DNA of 43,781 bases from a virus. Under the pieces are notes generated by a model. The model was not told the origin of the DNA. It did no database searches and saw only the letters and a list, made by a program, of their open reading frames with translations. Where the stretch lies: positions 1 through 43,781 of IMG/VR virus record IMGVR_UViG_3300006923_000043. One strand, given 5' to 3'. Numbering within the stretch: the stretch's first letter is position 1; each line of letters starts with the position of its first letter. Of the stretch, positions 29,890 through 36,898 are shown piece by piece. A program made the translations under genes and the position numbers.

Positions 29890-29896
29890 TTAGTTG

Positions 29897-30025
29897 TTAC
29901 TTCTTGGTTAGTTTCTTGGCTTGTCTGAATCTATACAAATCAGTCTTGCTTTTGAACTCTTGTCTTATCCAGCGTTTGCCATCAATAGACTTTTCAAGTA
30001 GTATGTATTTACGTTCATTGTTCAT
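29897..30025 (-). CDS. 42-residue basic microprotein
   Basis: Starts at ATG 30025, 6 bases after AGGAG (AGGAGTTCACT), and ends with TAA just before terminator T2. The product begins MNNERKYILLEKSIDGKRWI and ends in a Lys/Arg-rich helix (RFRQAKKLTKK); about a third of residues are basic. The strong ribosome site, clean stop and terminator support it. It lies downstream of the 97-residue gene and is probably cotranscribed from P2. A nucleic-acid-binding or host-takeover role is possible. Confidence 0.75.
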   Translation of the reverse strand: MNNERKYILLEKSIDGKRWIRQEFKSKTDLYRFRQAKKLTKK

Positions 30026-30044
30026 AGTGAACTCCTGTAAATGT

Positions 30045-30066
30045 GAGTGGGAGGTTAATCCCACTC
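30045..30066. other. intergenic 8-bp hairpin
   Basis: GAGTGGGA and TCCCACTC are perfect inverted repeats around a 6-base loop, between the 97- and 42-residue genes. No T run follows on the minus strand, so it is more likely an mRNA stability or processing element than a terminator. Confidence 0.5.
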
Positions 30067-30073
30067 GGTTGCA

Positions 30074-30367
30074 TTAGGCTAGTTTTTCAATCTTACTCTT
30101 ACTAGCGCCCTTCTCTTGCTTAGGCAAGATGGTGAGTCTTGGGTTACCGTACCTATCAGCCATCAACACTGCATCAGTACCACCTTCAACTACGAAGTAA
30201 CTCCACTTGTGCACACTTGTATCCAGTTGGTCGGCTAGTTCTAGCATCTTAACTTTCAACGCCTCTGCGTTTTCGTTACTCCAGTCACCCTTATCATCTC
30301 TTTTAAGTGCAACTTCACCTTTGGTGTTTTTTACGATGGACACCATACCCTCATATATTCTACTCAT
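30074..30367 (-). CDS. small protein B of a paralogous pair, 97 aa
   Basis: Paralogue of the product of 28546-28845: same start pattern (M-x-RIY-x-G), same length, same C-terminal block PRLTILPKQEKGAS. The two share the overall plan but differ at most positions, so the duplication is old or each copy was acquired separately. Starts behind GGAGATATT. It is transcribed from promoter P2, whose leader contains a small GCAAC/GTTGC hairpin (30423-30436). Function unknown. Confidence 0.8.
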   Translation of the reverse strand: MSRIYEGMVSIVKNTKGEVALKRDDKGDWSNENAEALKVKMLELADQLDTSVHKWSYFVVEGGTDAVLMADRYGNPRLTILPKQEKGASKSKIEKLA

Positions 30368-30432
30368 AATATCTCCATTGAGTGGTTACGAGCCAACGAG
30401 ATTGTTGACCCGTTGTATCTAGGCAACGAGTG

Positions 30433-30482
30433 TTGCTTCGATGGTTCTAATCTGCCATAGATTTACTAAAATGTCAAGTTTG
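30433..30482 (-). repeat. 50-base promoter repeat, copy A
   Basis: Differs from 30874-30923 at a single position. It contains promoter P2 and extends beyond it on both sides, including the first transcribed bases. Confidence 0.9.
30449..30477 (-). promoter_or_regulatory. early promoter P2, leftward
   Basis: Minus strand TTGACA (30477-30472), 17 bases ending TGG, then CAGATT (30454-30449). Same design as P1 and P3. Drives the 97-residue gene and the 42-residue microprotein up to terminator T2. Confidence 0.75.
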
Positions 30483-30548
30483 TACTAATATGGAGTCGAT
30501 TAGCAATCATATACGCAGTATAGGTTGTAGAGCATTTTAGGGGTGTGC

Positions 30549-30590
30549 TTTGACCCCCCGATGTGATAACAATAGTTTTAGAAGTAAAAA
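30549..30590. repeat. cassette boundary element E2
   Basis: CTTTGACCCCCCGATGT followed by TTTTAGAAGTAAAAA. Related to E1 and E3. It lies between terminator T3 and promoter P2. Confidence 0.6.
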
Positions 30591-30600
30591 GTAATAGACG

Positions 30601-30653
30601 AAAAGAAACCCTGCTTTCGCAGGGCTCTTGGTTGTGAGGGCATCTCTGCCCTC
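30601..30653 (-). terminator. hairpin terminator T3 with preceding hairpin
   Basis: Minus strand order: a 7-bp hairpin GAGGGCA/TGCCCTC (30636-30653), then GCCCTGC-GAAA-GCAGGGT followed by TTCTTTTC (30601-30627). It follows the 60-residue gene. The second hairpin is almost identical to T2. Confidence 0.85.
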
Positions 30654-30659
30654 GGGTTA

Positions 30660-30842
30660 TTATTTAAGTTTGCCGTACAGCGTTTCGTATCTTGCTATCA
30701 CCGCTTCCATATCATCTAACTCTATGCCTTGAAGTGCTGCAACATCAGTACATGCTTCCAGTCGGCTCTCTATTCTTTCTATCTCCTTCTGCAGTTCGTC
30801 TATCTCCTTCTGCAGTTCTGCGTTGCGTTTCATTTCACTCAT
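30660..30842 (-). CDS. coiled-coil microprotein, 60 aa
   Basis: Starts at ATG 30842 behind GGAGTAATAT. Residues 3-30 form a heptad-like coiled coil with two near-repeats (ELQKEIDELQKEIERIESRL), followed by a helical acidic end (IELDDMEAVIARYETLYGKL). It is probably a dimer or trimer. Transcribed from P3 and ended by T3, so it forms its own one-gene cassette. Function unknown. Confidence 0.75.
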   Translation of the reverse strand: MSEMKRNAELQKEIDELQKEIERIESRLEACTDVAALQGIELDDMEAVIARYETLYGKLK

Positions 30843-30873
30843 ATATTACTCCGTTTGTTATATCGTTGCATCA

Positions 30874-30923
30874 TTGCTTCGATGGTTTTAATCTGCCATA
30901 GATTTACTAAAATGTCAAGTTTG
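30874..30923 (-). repeat. 50-base promoter repeat, copy B
   Basis: 49 of 50 bases identical to 30433-30482. Contains promoter P3. The high identity against diverged flanks suggests a recent duplication or strong constraint. Confidence 0.9.
30890..30918 (-). promoter_or_regulatory. early promoter P3, leftward
   Basis: Minus strand TTGACA (30918-30913), 17 bases ending TGG, then CAGATT (30895-30890). Drives the coiled-coil microprotein. Confidence 0.75.
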
Positions 30924-30968
30924 CCGTTGTATCGTAGTTGTTTCGGCGCTGTCGCACGGACAGGCACA

Positions 30969-31000
30969 GGGGGGCACTTGGACTCGAACTTTGACCCCCC
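30969..31000. other. GC-rich hairpin with T-arm-like sequence
   Basis: GGGGGGCA pairs with TG(A)CCCCCC, with one bulged A, around a loop that on the minus strand reads AAGTTCGAGTCC, like the T arm of a tRNA. No complete tRNA can be built around it. Possible tRNA-derived remnant or a structural barrier between divergent promoters. Confidence 0.35.
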
Positions 31001-31017
31001 GCCCCTATAGAAGTAAA
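30987..31017. repeat. cassette boundary element E3
   Basis: ACTTTGACCCCCCG followed by TATAGAAGTAAA; third member of the E family, overlapping the end of the GC-rich hairpin. Confidence 0.55.
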
Positions 31018-31048
31018 CCTCTCAACCCAAGACCTCCAAATAGTAACA

Positions 31049-31066
31049 CTTTACACATCTGTAAAG
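31049..31066. promoter_or_regulatory. operator-like dyad upstream of late promoter
   Basis: CTTTACA and TGTAAAG form a perfect 7-bp inverted repeat with a 4-base spacer. The half-site is the core of the GTAAAGTTA repeats at 29051-29758. It lies about 30 bases before the -35 box of the rightward promoter. Confidence 0.6.
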
Positions 31067-31093
31067 AACCCCCAAAAAAATTTACCAAAAAAT

Positions 31094-31122
31094 TTGCACC
31101 ACCTAGAAAACCCTGCTATAGT
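31094..31122 (+). promoter_or_regulatory. rightward promoter of packaging/morphogenesis genes
   Basis: TTGCAC (31094-31099), 17 bases, TATAGT (31117-31122), with TGC giving an extended -10. Two A-tracts (31074-31083 and 31087-31095) precede or overlap the -35 region like an UP element. The expected start is at 31128-31130, on the ATG of the terminase small subunit itself. Confidence 0.65.
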
Positions 31123-31128
31123 ACACCC

Positions 31129-31611
31129 ATGGATAGATTACCTCTCAATCATACAAAGTGGTCAGATAGACTAGCATTCGACATTGCATTGCTCTTAGAG
31201 AAGAGTGGTGAAACGCTGGATGAGGTTACTGAGCGCCATGGTATTACAGCCAGTGAGATGCTGGTGTTTAACGATGACCCTATATTCCGTAAGAAGGTAG
31301 ACGCTTATCGGGAAGAGATTAAAGAAAAGGGCATGACGTTCCGCCTTAAGGCGCGTGCTCAAGCAGAGGAGTTGTTGATGACATCATGGCAGCTTATACA
31401 TAGCCCAGAAGTTTCACCCTCAGTCAAAGCGGACTTGATTAAGTCGACGGTGAAGTGGGGAGACCTAGAGCCTAGGACATCTAGCCAAGACGTGGAAGCT
31501 GGTGGTGGTGTGAAGATTACAATTAACCTTGGTGATTCCACGCATCAGATGAATGTAATAGAGCATGAGCCTACAGAAGAGAGTGACACCCAGCTTATCG
31601 ACGCTGATTAA
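31129..31611 (+). CDS. terminase small subunit, 160 aa
   Basis: DNA-recognition subunit of the packaging motor. Residues 25-50 (GETLDEVTERHGITASEMLV) fit a helix-turn-helix, followed by a helical block with MTFRLKARAQAEELLMTSWQ and SVKADLIKSTVKWGDLEPR, a pattern I associate with podoviral small terminases. The C-terminal 45 residues are polar. It lies two genes upstream of the large subunit. ATG 31129 has no ribosome site, and the promoter at 31094-31122 would place the transcript start on it, so translation may be leaderless. DNA from here to about 33390 is richer in G+C than either flank. Confidence 0.75.
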   Translation: MDRLPLNHTKWSDRLAFDIALLLEKSGETLDEVTERHGITASEMLVFNDDPIFRKKVDAYREEIKEKGMTFRLKARAQAEELLMTSWQLIHSPEVSPSVKADLIKSTVKWGDLEPRTSSQDVEAGGGVKITINLGDSTHQMNVIEHEPTEESDTQLIDAD

Positions 31612-32011
31612 ACAGTTCGACCAGGAGTATGAAGAGTTACCTGCGACGAGGTTTAATACGACTAGGGCGTACCATGATTTTGCGAATGACCTGATAGAAC
31701 GGGGCGTATCGTTTCGGGTTAAGATACTGAAGAAGCGTAGGCGTAGGCCGAGTCAGATAGTGGTGATGTTGTTACAGGTGGTGGATATGACCAGACCAGA
31801 TGCTCCACCGCTTGAACCACATACACATAACGGTGGTACACCTACCGAAGCAGAGGCTACAGGCACCGCAGACGATACAGACACAGTGGATATAATCGGA
31901 GCATGCCCATCATGTGGTGTGCTTATGGCTAATAGTGAGTGGTGTGCGTACTGTGGGGAAGACACAGCGAAATTATACAAACAGGAGAGTGGGGATGAGT
32001 CAAGGCACTGA
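31565..32011 (+). CDS. zinc-ribbon protein between the terminase genes, 148 aa
   Basis: Overlaps the small subunit by 47 bases in another frame and the large subunit by 17 bases. The N-terminal half contains FNTTRAYHDFANDLIERGVS and a basic run KILKKRRRRPSQ; an acidic, Thr-rich linker follows; the C-terminus has two CxxC pairs (CPSCG, CAYCG) about 16 residues apart, a compact zinc ribbon. No strong ribosome site precedes ATG 31565; a GTG at 31583 is an alternative start. Function unknown; DNA binding or a packaging accessory role would fit the context. Confidence 0.65.
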   Translation: MSLQKRVTPSLSTLIKQFDQEYEELPATRFNTTRAYHDFANDLIERGVSFRVKILKKRRRRPSQIVVMLLQVVDMTRPDAPPLEPHTHNGGTPTEAEATGTADDTDTVDIIGACPSCGVLMANSEWCAYCGEDTAKLYKQESGDESRH

Positions 32012-33386
32012 GATAAATTACACGCCGCCGGCTACGGGCAGGGCGTTTATGATAAGTGATAAACCGATGAGGACGTTGATGGGGCCAGTTGGTAGTGGCA
32101 AATCGGTGGCGTGTTCATTCGAAGTTGTTAGAAGAGCAACGATGCAGAAGCCTAATAAAGATGGGATTAGAAAAACTAGGGCAGCCGTAGTTCGTGAGAC
32201 AGCACGTCAGCTAGCAGATACAACAATTAAAACATTTTTAGATTGGTTCCCGCCGGGGCAGTGTGGGCGGTACATGCGTACGACCAAGACGTATTTCATG
32301 AAGATGGGGGATGTTGAGTGTGAGGTGATGTTCCGAGCGCTGGACGACGCGGACGACGTGGCGAATCTTAACTCACTGGAGCTGACGTTCGCGTGGTTCA
32401 ACGAGTGCCGGGACATACACCCGGATATTATTGATGCGATGTCTAAACGTGTGGGGCGATTCCCGAGTAACAAGGACGGAGGGCCGACGTGGCATGGGAT
32501 GTGGGGGGATACCAACCCGCCGACGATGGACACATGGTGGTATTATCAGATGGAACATATCGACCCGAAGGATGGGGTGAGCCCTAACGACAACGGGTGG
32601 GATGTGTTTAAGCAGCCGTCAGGTCGGAGTCCGGAGGGGGAGAATGTTGAGAATTTGCCAGAGGGGTATTATGACACTCAGGGTAGGTCTGAAGAATATA
32701 TAAGGGTTTATATTGATGGTGAGTATGGGCTATCGAGCGCTGGCATGCCAGTGTACAAATACTTTCGCCCTGACTACCACATGGCACATGAGCCGCTTAA
32801 TCCGATTGTTAACGGTGTGAGGCCTGTCGTCGTTGGGATGGACTTGGGGTTGACCCCCGCTGCAGTCATCGGGCAGCAGGACGCTAGGGGGCGGGCGATA
32901 ATCCTTGACGAGGCTGTCAGCTTCGATATGGGTGTGCAGAGGTTCATGCGGACGGTACTCAAGCCGCTGCTATATGAGAGGTTTCCAGGGAGCCCAGTGA
33001 TGATAATCGTGGACCCAGCTGGTGTGCAGCGAGCGCAGACGGATGAGCGCTCGGCGGTGGACATAATCAAGGCTGAAGGGTTTAAGGTGAGGCCTGCGAA
33101 GACGAACAGTGTGTCGGCGAGGCTCAACGCGGTGGACGAATACTTGATGAGGCACGTAGACGGGGACACGGCGTTCCTAGTTGACCCTAGATGTACGAAG
33201 CTTAAGAGTGCGATGATGGGTGGGTATAGATATCACAAGAAGAATGGTACGATTGATAAGAACAAACACTCGCATGTTGCGGAAGCACTGCAGTATTTGA
33301 TGCTTCATATTGGTAGTATAGAGGAAGGAATAGAATTAAATCGCAGAAGGAATGTAAAACCTGCCCCAGCGATGGGTTGGACATGA
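31995..33386 (+). CDS. terminase large subunit, 463 aa
   Basis: ATPase-nuclease that pumps DNA into the prohead. Walker A is GPVGSGKS at residues 30-37; a Walker B-like LTFAWFNE lies near 130-137; the nuclease domain begins at VVVGMDLGLTP near 276 with the first metal-binding Asp, and MIIVDPAG near 338 gives the second; the C-terminal NKHSHVAEALQYLM carries the last acidic site. ATG 31995 lies 7 bases after AGGAG and is preferred to a frame-extended start inside the zinc-ribbon gene. The GC-rich codons (CGG, GGG, GAC) differ from those of the portal and coat genes, suggesting mosaic origin for the terminase block. Confidence 0.95.
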   Translation: MSQGTEINYTPPATGRAFMISDKPMRTLMGPVGSGKSVACSFEVVRRATMQKPNKDGIRKTRAAVVRETARQLADTTIKTFLDWFPPGQCGRYMRTTKTYFMKMGDVECEVMFRALDDADDVANLNSLELTFAWFNECRDIHPDIIDAMSKRVGRFPSNKDGGPTWHGMWGDTNPPTMDTWWYYQMEHIDPKDGVSPNDNGWDVFKQPSGRSPEGENVENLPEGYYDTQGRSEEYIRVYIDGEYGLSSAGMPVYKYFRPDYHMAHEPLNPIVNGVRPVVVGMDLGLTPAAVIGQQDARGRAIILDEAVSFDMGVQRFMRTVLKPLLYERFPGSPVMIIVDPAGVQRAQTDERSAVDIIKAEGFKVRPAKTNSVSARLNAVDEYLMRHVDGDTAFLVDPRCTKLKSAMMGGYRYHKKNGTIDKNKHSHVAEALQYLMLHIGSIEEGIELNRRRNVKPAPAMGWT

Positions 33387-33559
33387 TATGATACGCCCGG
33401 GTGTGGTTTACTCTCCTCTTCCACATTGTAGTTACGCACCCACTCCCTCGATGAGTCACCTCTCGGGGGAACTTTTATTATAAAATAGTTGCATATGACA
33501 AACAAAACGTGTAAAACTAGACATACATACCCATATATTAGGGTTTTTGGGGGAAATAA
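33387..33559 (+). promoter_or_regulatory. noncoding gap between terminase and portal, possible promoter
   Basis: No gene is credible here. The gap marks the change from GC-rich to AT-rich DNA. TTATTATAAAATAG near 33475-33490 and TTGCAT-N17-TAAAAC near 33489-33517 resemble weak promoter parts. A portal ribosome site GGGGGAAATAA ends the gap. Confidence 0.3.
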
Positions 33560-35626
33560 ATGCCAGGATTGACAGTTCTTAGAGTAGTGGATAATGCCAC
33601 AATGGTAGCGGATGAGCAGGAAAATGCTGACCGTGAGCTTCAAGAACGCCAGAATGAGCCCTTATTTCTAGGATTAACCTCCTATTTACACGAATGTTGG
33701 GATGCAGCTAAGCAAGCTAAGAAGCCAATTGAGACTCTTATGCTTAAAGCTATGCGTCAACGTAACGGTGAGTACGAGCCTGATAAGTTAACTGCGATTC
33801 AGAGTCAAGGTGGCTCAGCAATTTACATGGGGATTACAGAAGTTAAGTGTCGTGCTGGTGAGAGCTGGCTACGTGACATCTTATTAGACACTGGTACCCC
33901 ACCTTGGGACTTAGGTCCAACCCCCCTTCCTGATTTATCTCCTGCTCAGACGCAAGAGATTGAAGCAGTGTTCGCTGCTAACATCTTAAAGGTTGTTGAG
34001 ACGACAGGTCAGGCACCAACTCCGGGTGAGACGGCAGAGATGAAAGAGATGGTCACACAGGACTATCGCTTTAAGATATTACAAGAAGCACAGAATCGTG
34101 CTGACAAAATGAAGATTAAGATTAGCGACCAGTTTGCTCAAGGCGGCTGGGCTGATGCGTTCAACGAGTTTGTTACAGACATCGTTACCTTCCCTTGTGC
34201 ATTCATTAAAGGGCCCGTAGTACGACGTCAGCGTAAGTTGGAGTGGTCGCAGGACGAGACAGGTACGACAGTTGCTAAGGCGGGCGAAGAGTTAGCTCCT
34301 GAGTATGAGAGAGTTGACCCGTTTAAGATTTACCCTGAGCCAGGGATTACAGATATTGATGAAGGATACATGTTCGAACATCATCCGTTAACTCGTATGG
34401 AGTTATCAGAACTTATCGGTGTACCTAACTATGATGAAGAGGCTATACGTAAGTTGCTTCGCGAAGGTAATTCGAATAGCTGGGTTAATGAAGAGGTTAA
34501 GATTGAGAAGGAAGATGCAGAGCGTAAGCCGAACAGCCTCAATAGGCCAACAGAAATTTTTGATGCATTAGAGTTCCATGGTAAGGTTAGCGGTAAGATG
34601 CTACGTGAATGGGGCTTGGACGAGGAAGAGGTGCCAGATGAGGCGCGTGAGTATGAGGCTTGTGTATGGATATGTGGAAACTATATACTGAAAGCTGTTT
34701 TAAACTACGACCCACTAGGAGAAAAACCCTATGCTAAAACATCACTTATTAAAAGCCCAGGAGCTTTTTGGGGAAAAGGTATACCCGAAGTTATCGAAGA
34801 TGTACAGAACATTTGTAACGCAGCTGCGAGAGCTCTGGTTAACAACATGGGCATCTCTTCAGGTCCTCAAGTGGAAGTTAACCTCGAACGTATTCCCCCG
34901 AATGAAGACATTACTCAGCTCCACCCTTGGAAGATTTGGCAAGTTACTAACGACCCTATGGGGTCGAGTGCGCCAGCCGTAAGGTTCACGCAGCCTGACG
35001 ATAATGCACAAACACTTATGGGAGTGTATGAGAAGTTCAGCGCCTTAGCTGACGACCACTCAGGCATCCCGTCATATATTTCAGGTGACCTTAATGTTCA
35101 TGGAGCAGGACGTACAGCGTCAGGCTTATCCATGTTAATGGGCTCAGCTGGTAAAGGTATTAGACAAGTTGTCATGCATATTGACAGCGACATAATTAAA
35201 AAGATTGTTCATAGACAGTTTGTTTACAACATGCGCTATGATGAAGATGAAAGTATTAAGGGTGATGTTGAGATTATCGCTCGTGGCGCTATCAACTTAG
35301 CAGTTAAAGAAACTGTTAATGTACGCCGAATAGAATTTCTTAATGCAACCGCCAACGAAATCGATATGGAAATCGTTGGTAAGGATGGCCGTGCCGCGAT
35401 ACTTCGCGAAGTGGCTAAAGGGTTGCAGATGCCTGTGGATGACATCATTCCATCTCGGGAGAAGGCCGGTTTCGTTGAACGCGAGAATGCCAAGCTAGCT
35501 CAGCAAGCTGCACAACAGCAGCCTCAGCAGCAAGCAGGCGGAACTCCAACACAGCCAGACGGTAGTCCCAAAGGTGGCATGGAAGGAAACACAGTGAGTA
35601 ACCGTGTAACGGGAGGTGCAGGTTGA
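33560..35626 (+). CDS. portal protein, 688 aa
   Basis: Forms the ring through which DNA enters and leaves the head and on which the tail is built. Size and order (between terminase and scaffold/coat) fit a podoviral portal. Recognisable segments: GTPPWDLGPTPLPDLSP near 112-128, VDPFKIYPEPGITDIDEGYM near 253-272, SPGAFWGKGIPEVIEDVQN near 402-420, and SGIPSYISGDLNVHGAGRTA near 506-525, which resembles the conserved stem/wing region of this group. The C-terminal 50 residues are Gln/Gly-rich and probably disordered. Start ATG 33560. The stop overlaps the next gene's TTG start. Confidence 0.9.
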   Translation: MPGLTVLRVVDNATMVADEQENADRELQERQNEPLFLGLTSYLHECWDAAKQAKKPIETLMLKAMRQRNGEYEPDKLTAIQSQGGSAIYMGITEVKCRAGESWLRDILLDTGTPPWDLGPTPLPDLSPAQTQEIEAVFAANILKVVETTGQAPTPGETAEMKEMVTQDYRFKILQEAQNRADKMKIKISDQFAQGGWADAFNEFVTDIVTFPCAFIKGPVVRRQRKLEWSQDETGTTVAKAGEELAPEYERVDPFKIYPEPGITDIDEGYMFEHHPLTRMELSELIGVPNYDEEAIRKLLREGNSNSWVNEEVKIEKEDAERKPNSLNRPTEIFDALEFHGKVSGKMLREWGLDEEEVPDEAREYEACVWICGNYILKAVLNYDPLGEKPYAKTSLIKSPGAFWGKGIPEVIEDVQNICNAAARALVNNMGISSGPQVEVNLERIPPNEDITQLHPWKIWQVTNDPMGSSAPAVRFTQPDDNAQTLMGVYEKFSALADDHSGIPSYISGDLNVHGAGRTASGLSMLMGSAGKGIRQVVMHIDSDIIKKIVHRQFVYNMRYDEDESIKGDVEIIARGAINLAVKETVNVRRIEFLNATANEIDMEIVGKDGRAAILREVAKGLQMPVDDIIPSREKAGFVERENAKLAQQAAQQQPQQQAGGTPTQPDGSPKGGMEGNTVSNRVTGGAG

Positions 35627-35841
35627 TAAAGCCTTCGCCAGAGGTTATTCATGCATTAGGTGCGACTGTACGCCAGCATCCAGTTTTATTAGACTGGATA
35701 AAAGGGTGGCAGGAGCATGAACTAATGCAATTACCCCACGTTACTACGAATGTGGCACTAGCTCAGGGACGGTGTCAGGTTTTAAAAGAACTCTATGAGT
35801 TCGCAGAAAAGTCCCCAGAACACGCAGCAGAGTCAAAATGA
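35623..35841 (+). CDS. small head-region protein, 72 aa
   Basis: Starts at TTG 35623 behind GGGAGGTGCAGG; the TTG is formed by bases overlapping the portal stop. The sequence is helical (PSPEVIHALGATVRQHPVLL, ALAQGRCQVLKELYEFAEKS). It sits between portal and scaffold, a place where podoviruses often carry a short protein of unknown function. A chaperone-like or scaffold accessory role is possible but unproved. Confidence 0.7.
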   Translation: MIKPSPEVIHALGATVRQHPVLLDWIKGWQEHELMQLPHVTTNVALAQGRCQVLKELYEFAEKSPEHAAESK

Positions 35842-35880
35842 TAGCTGTATTTTATTACGCATACCAATAGGAGCGATAAC

Positions 35881-36879
35881 ATGGCAATACCAGAGCAAGT
35901 GAAGAAACAGTCAGAGGCTGTACAACAATTATATGAAGACCTTAATGAAGAGGGTGTAGAAGCCCAATCTACTGAAGAGGCAGAAGTAGTTGAAGAAGTA
36001 CAGGCCGACCGTGTTGATGAACAAGCAACCCAAGCTGCACCAGAAGAGCAAACGGAAGCAGCACCACAAGATGATAAATCATTAGAACAAAAGTATAAGA
36101 CACTACAAGGAATGTACAACGCAGAGATTCCACGTTTACACGCAGATAAACGAGAATTAGCGGGTAGAATTAGCCAGCTAGAGCAACTTCTTAGCTCAGC
36201 AGCGAGTCAACCAACACCTACACCGGCAGAGCCGGAAGCTCCGCACACTCTGGTAACAGAGCAGGACATAGAGGATTACGGTGACTCAATCGACGTTATG
36301 CGTCGTGTGAGCCAAGAAGAAACTAATGCTGCTAATCAGCGCATTGCTTATTTAGAACAGACAATTAATCAGATGCAAACTAATGTGATGCCTCGCGTAG
36401 AGCAGATAACACAGCAGCAAGCACAGAATAATGAACAGTCGTTCTGGTCAGCACTTGAGTCTGATGTCCCTAATTGGAGAGATATCAACGAGAAGCCAGA
36501 GTTTCAAAACTGGTTATTAGAGATTGACCCATTGACAGGAATTAGCCGCCAGACATATTTAGAGGATGCTCAGAGCAACTTCGATGTACGTAGGGTAGCT
36601 AGCTTTTTCTCAACTTGGGGGGATATGAACGGTATGTCACGAGCTCAGCAAGAAACAAAAAGCGCGCAGAGTCAACTAGAGAAGCAGGTAGCACCAGGTA
36701 AGGGTAAATCCGCCGGTGCCCCTGCAGTAAATGGTGACCAGACTTACACCCCGTCAGATATTGCACAGTTTTATGATGCAGTTAAGTCAGGGCATTATAA
36801 AGGTCAAGACAAAGAGCGTGCTAGAATAGAGCGCGACATTTTCGCTGCACAGCGAGACGGTCGTATTGTCACTGCATAA
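35881..36879 (+). CDS. scaffolding protein, 332 aa
   Basis: Prohead assembly scaffold by position (directly before the coat gene) and composition. The N-terminal 75 residues are very acidic (Glu/Gln/Ala-rich), the middle has coiled-coil stretches (RELAGRISQLEQLLSS, TNAANQRIAYLEQTINQM), and the C-terminal segment (SGHYKGQDKERARIERDIFA) is basic, as in coat-binding ends of scaffolds. There is no enzymatic motif and no separate prohead protease gene nearby. Start ATG 35881 follows AGGAGCGATAAC. Confidence 0.85.
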   Translation: MAIPEQVKKQSEAVQQLYEDLNEEGVEAQSTEEAEVVEEVQADRVDEQATQAAPEEQTEAAPQDDKSLEQKYKTLQGMYNAEIPRLHADKRELAGRISQLEQLLSSAASQPTPTPAEPEAPHTLVTEQDIEDYGDSIDVMRRVSQEETNAANQRIAYLEQTINQMQTNVMPRVEQITQQQAQNNEQSFWSALESDVPNWRDINEKPEFQNWLLEIDPLTGISRQTYLEDAQSNFDVRRVASFFSTWGDMNGMSRAQQETKSAQSQLEKQVAPGKGKSAGAPAVNGDQTYTPSDIAQFYDAVKSGHYKGQDKERARIERDIFAAQRDGRIVTA

Positions 36880-36898
36880 TATAATATAGGAGGCTACA

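Noticed and set aside
30960-31010. Complete tRNA gene
   Set aside because: Only a T-arm-like segment is present; no acceptor, D or anticodon arms can be formed around it.
30991-31128. Upstream extension of the terminase small-subunit frame
   Set aside because: The extension begins at a TTG without a ribosome site, and its translation is proline/lysine-rich and crosses a promoter; ATG 31129 is favoured.
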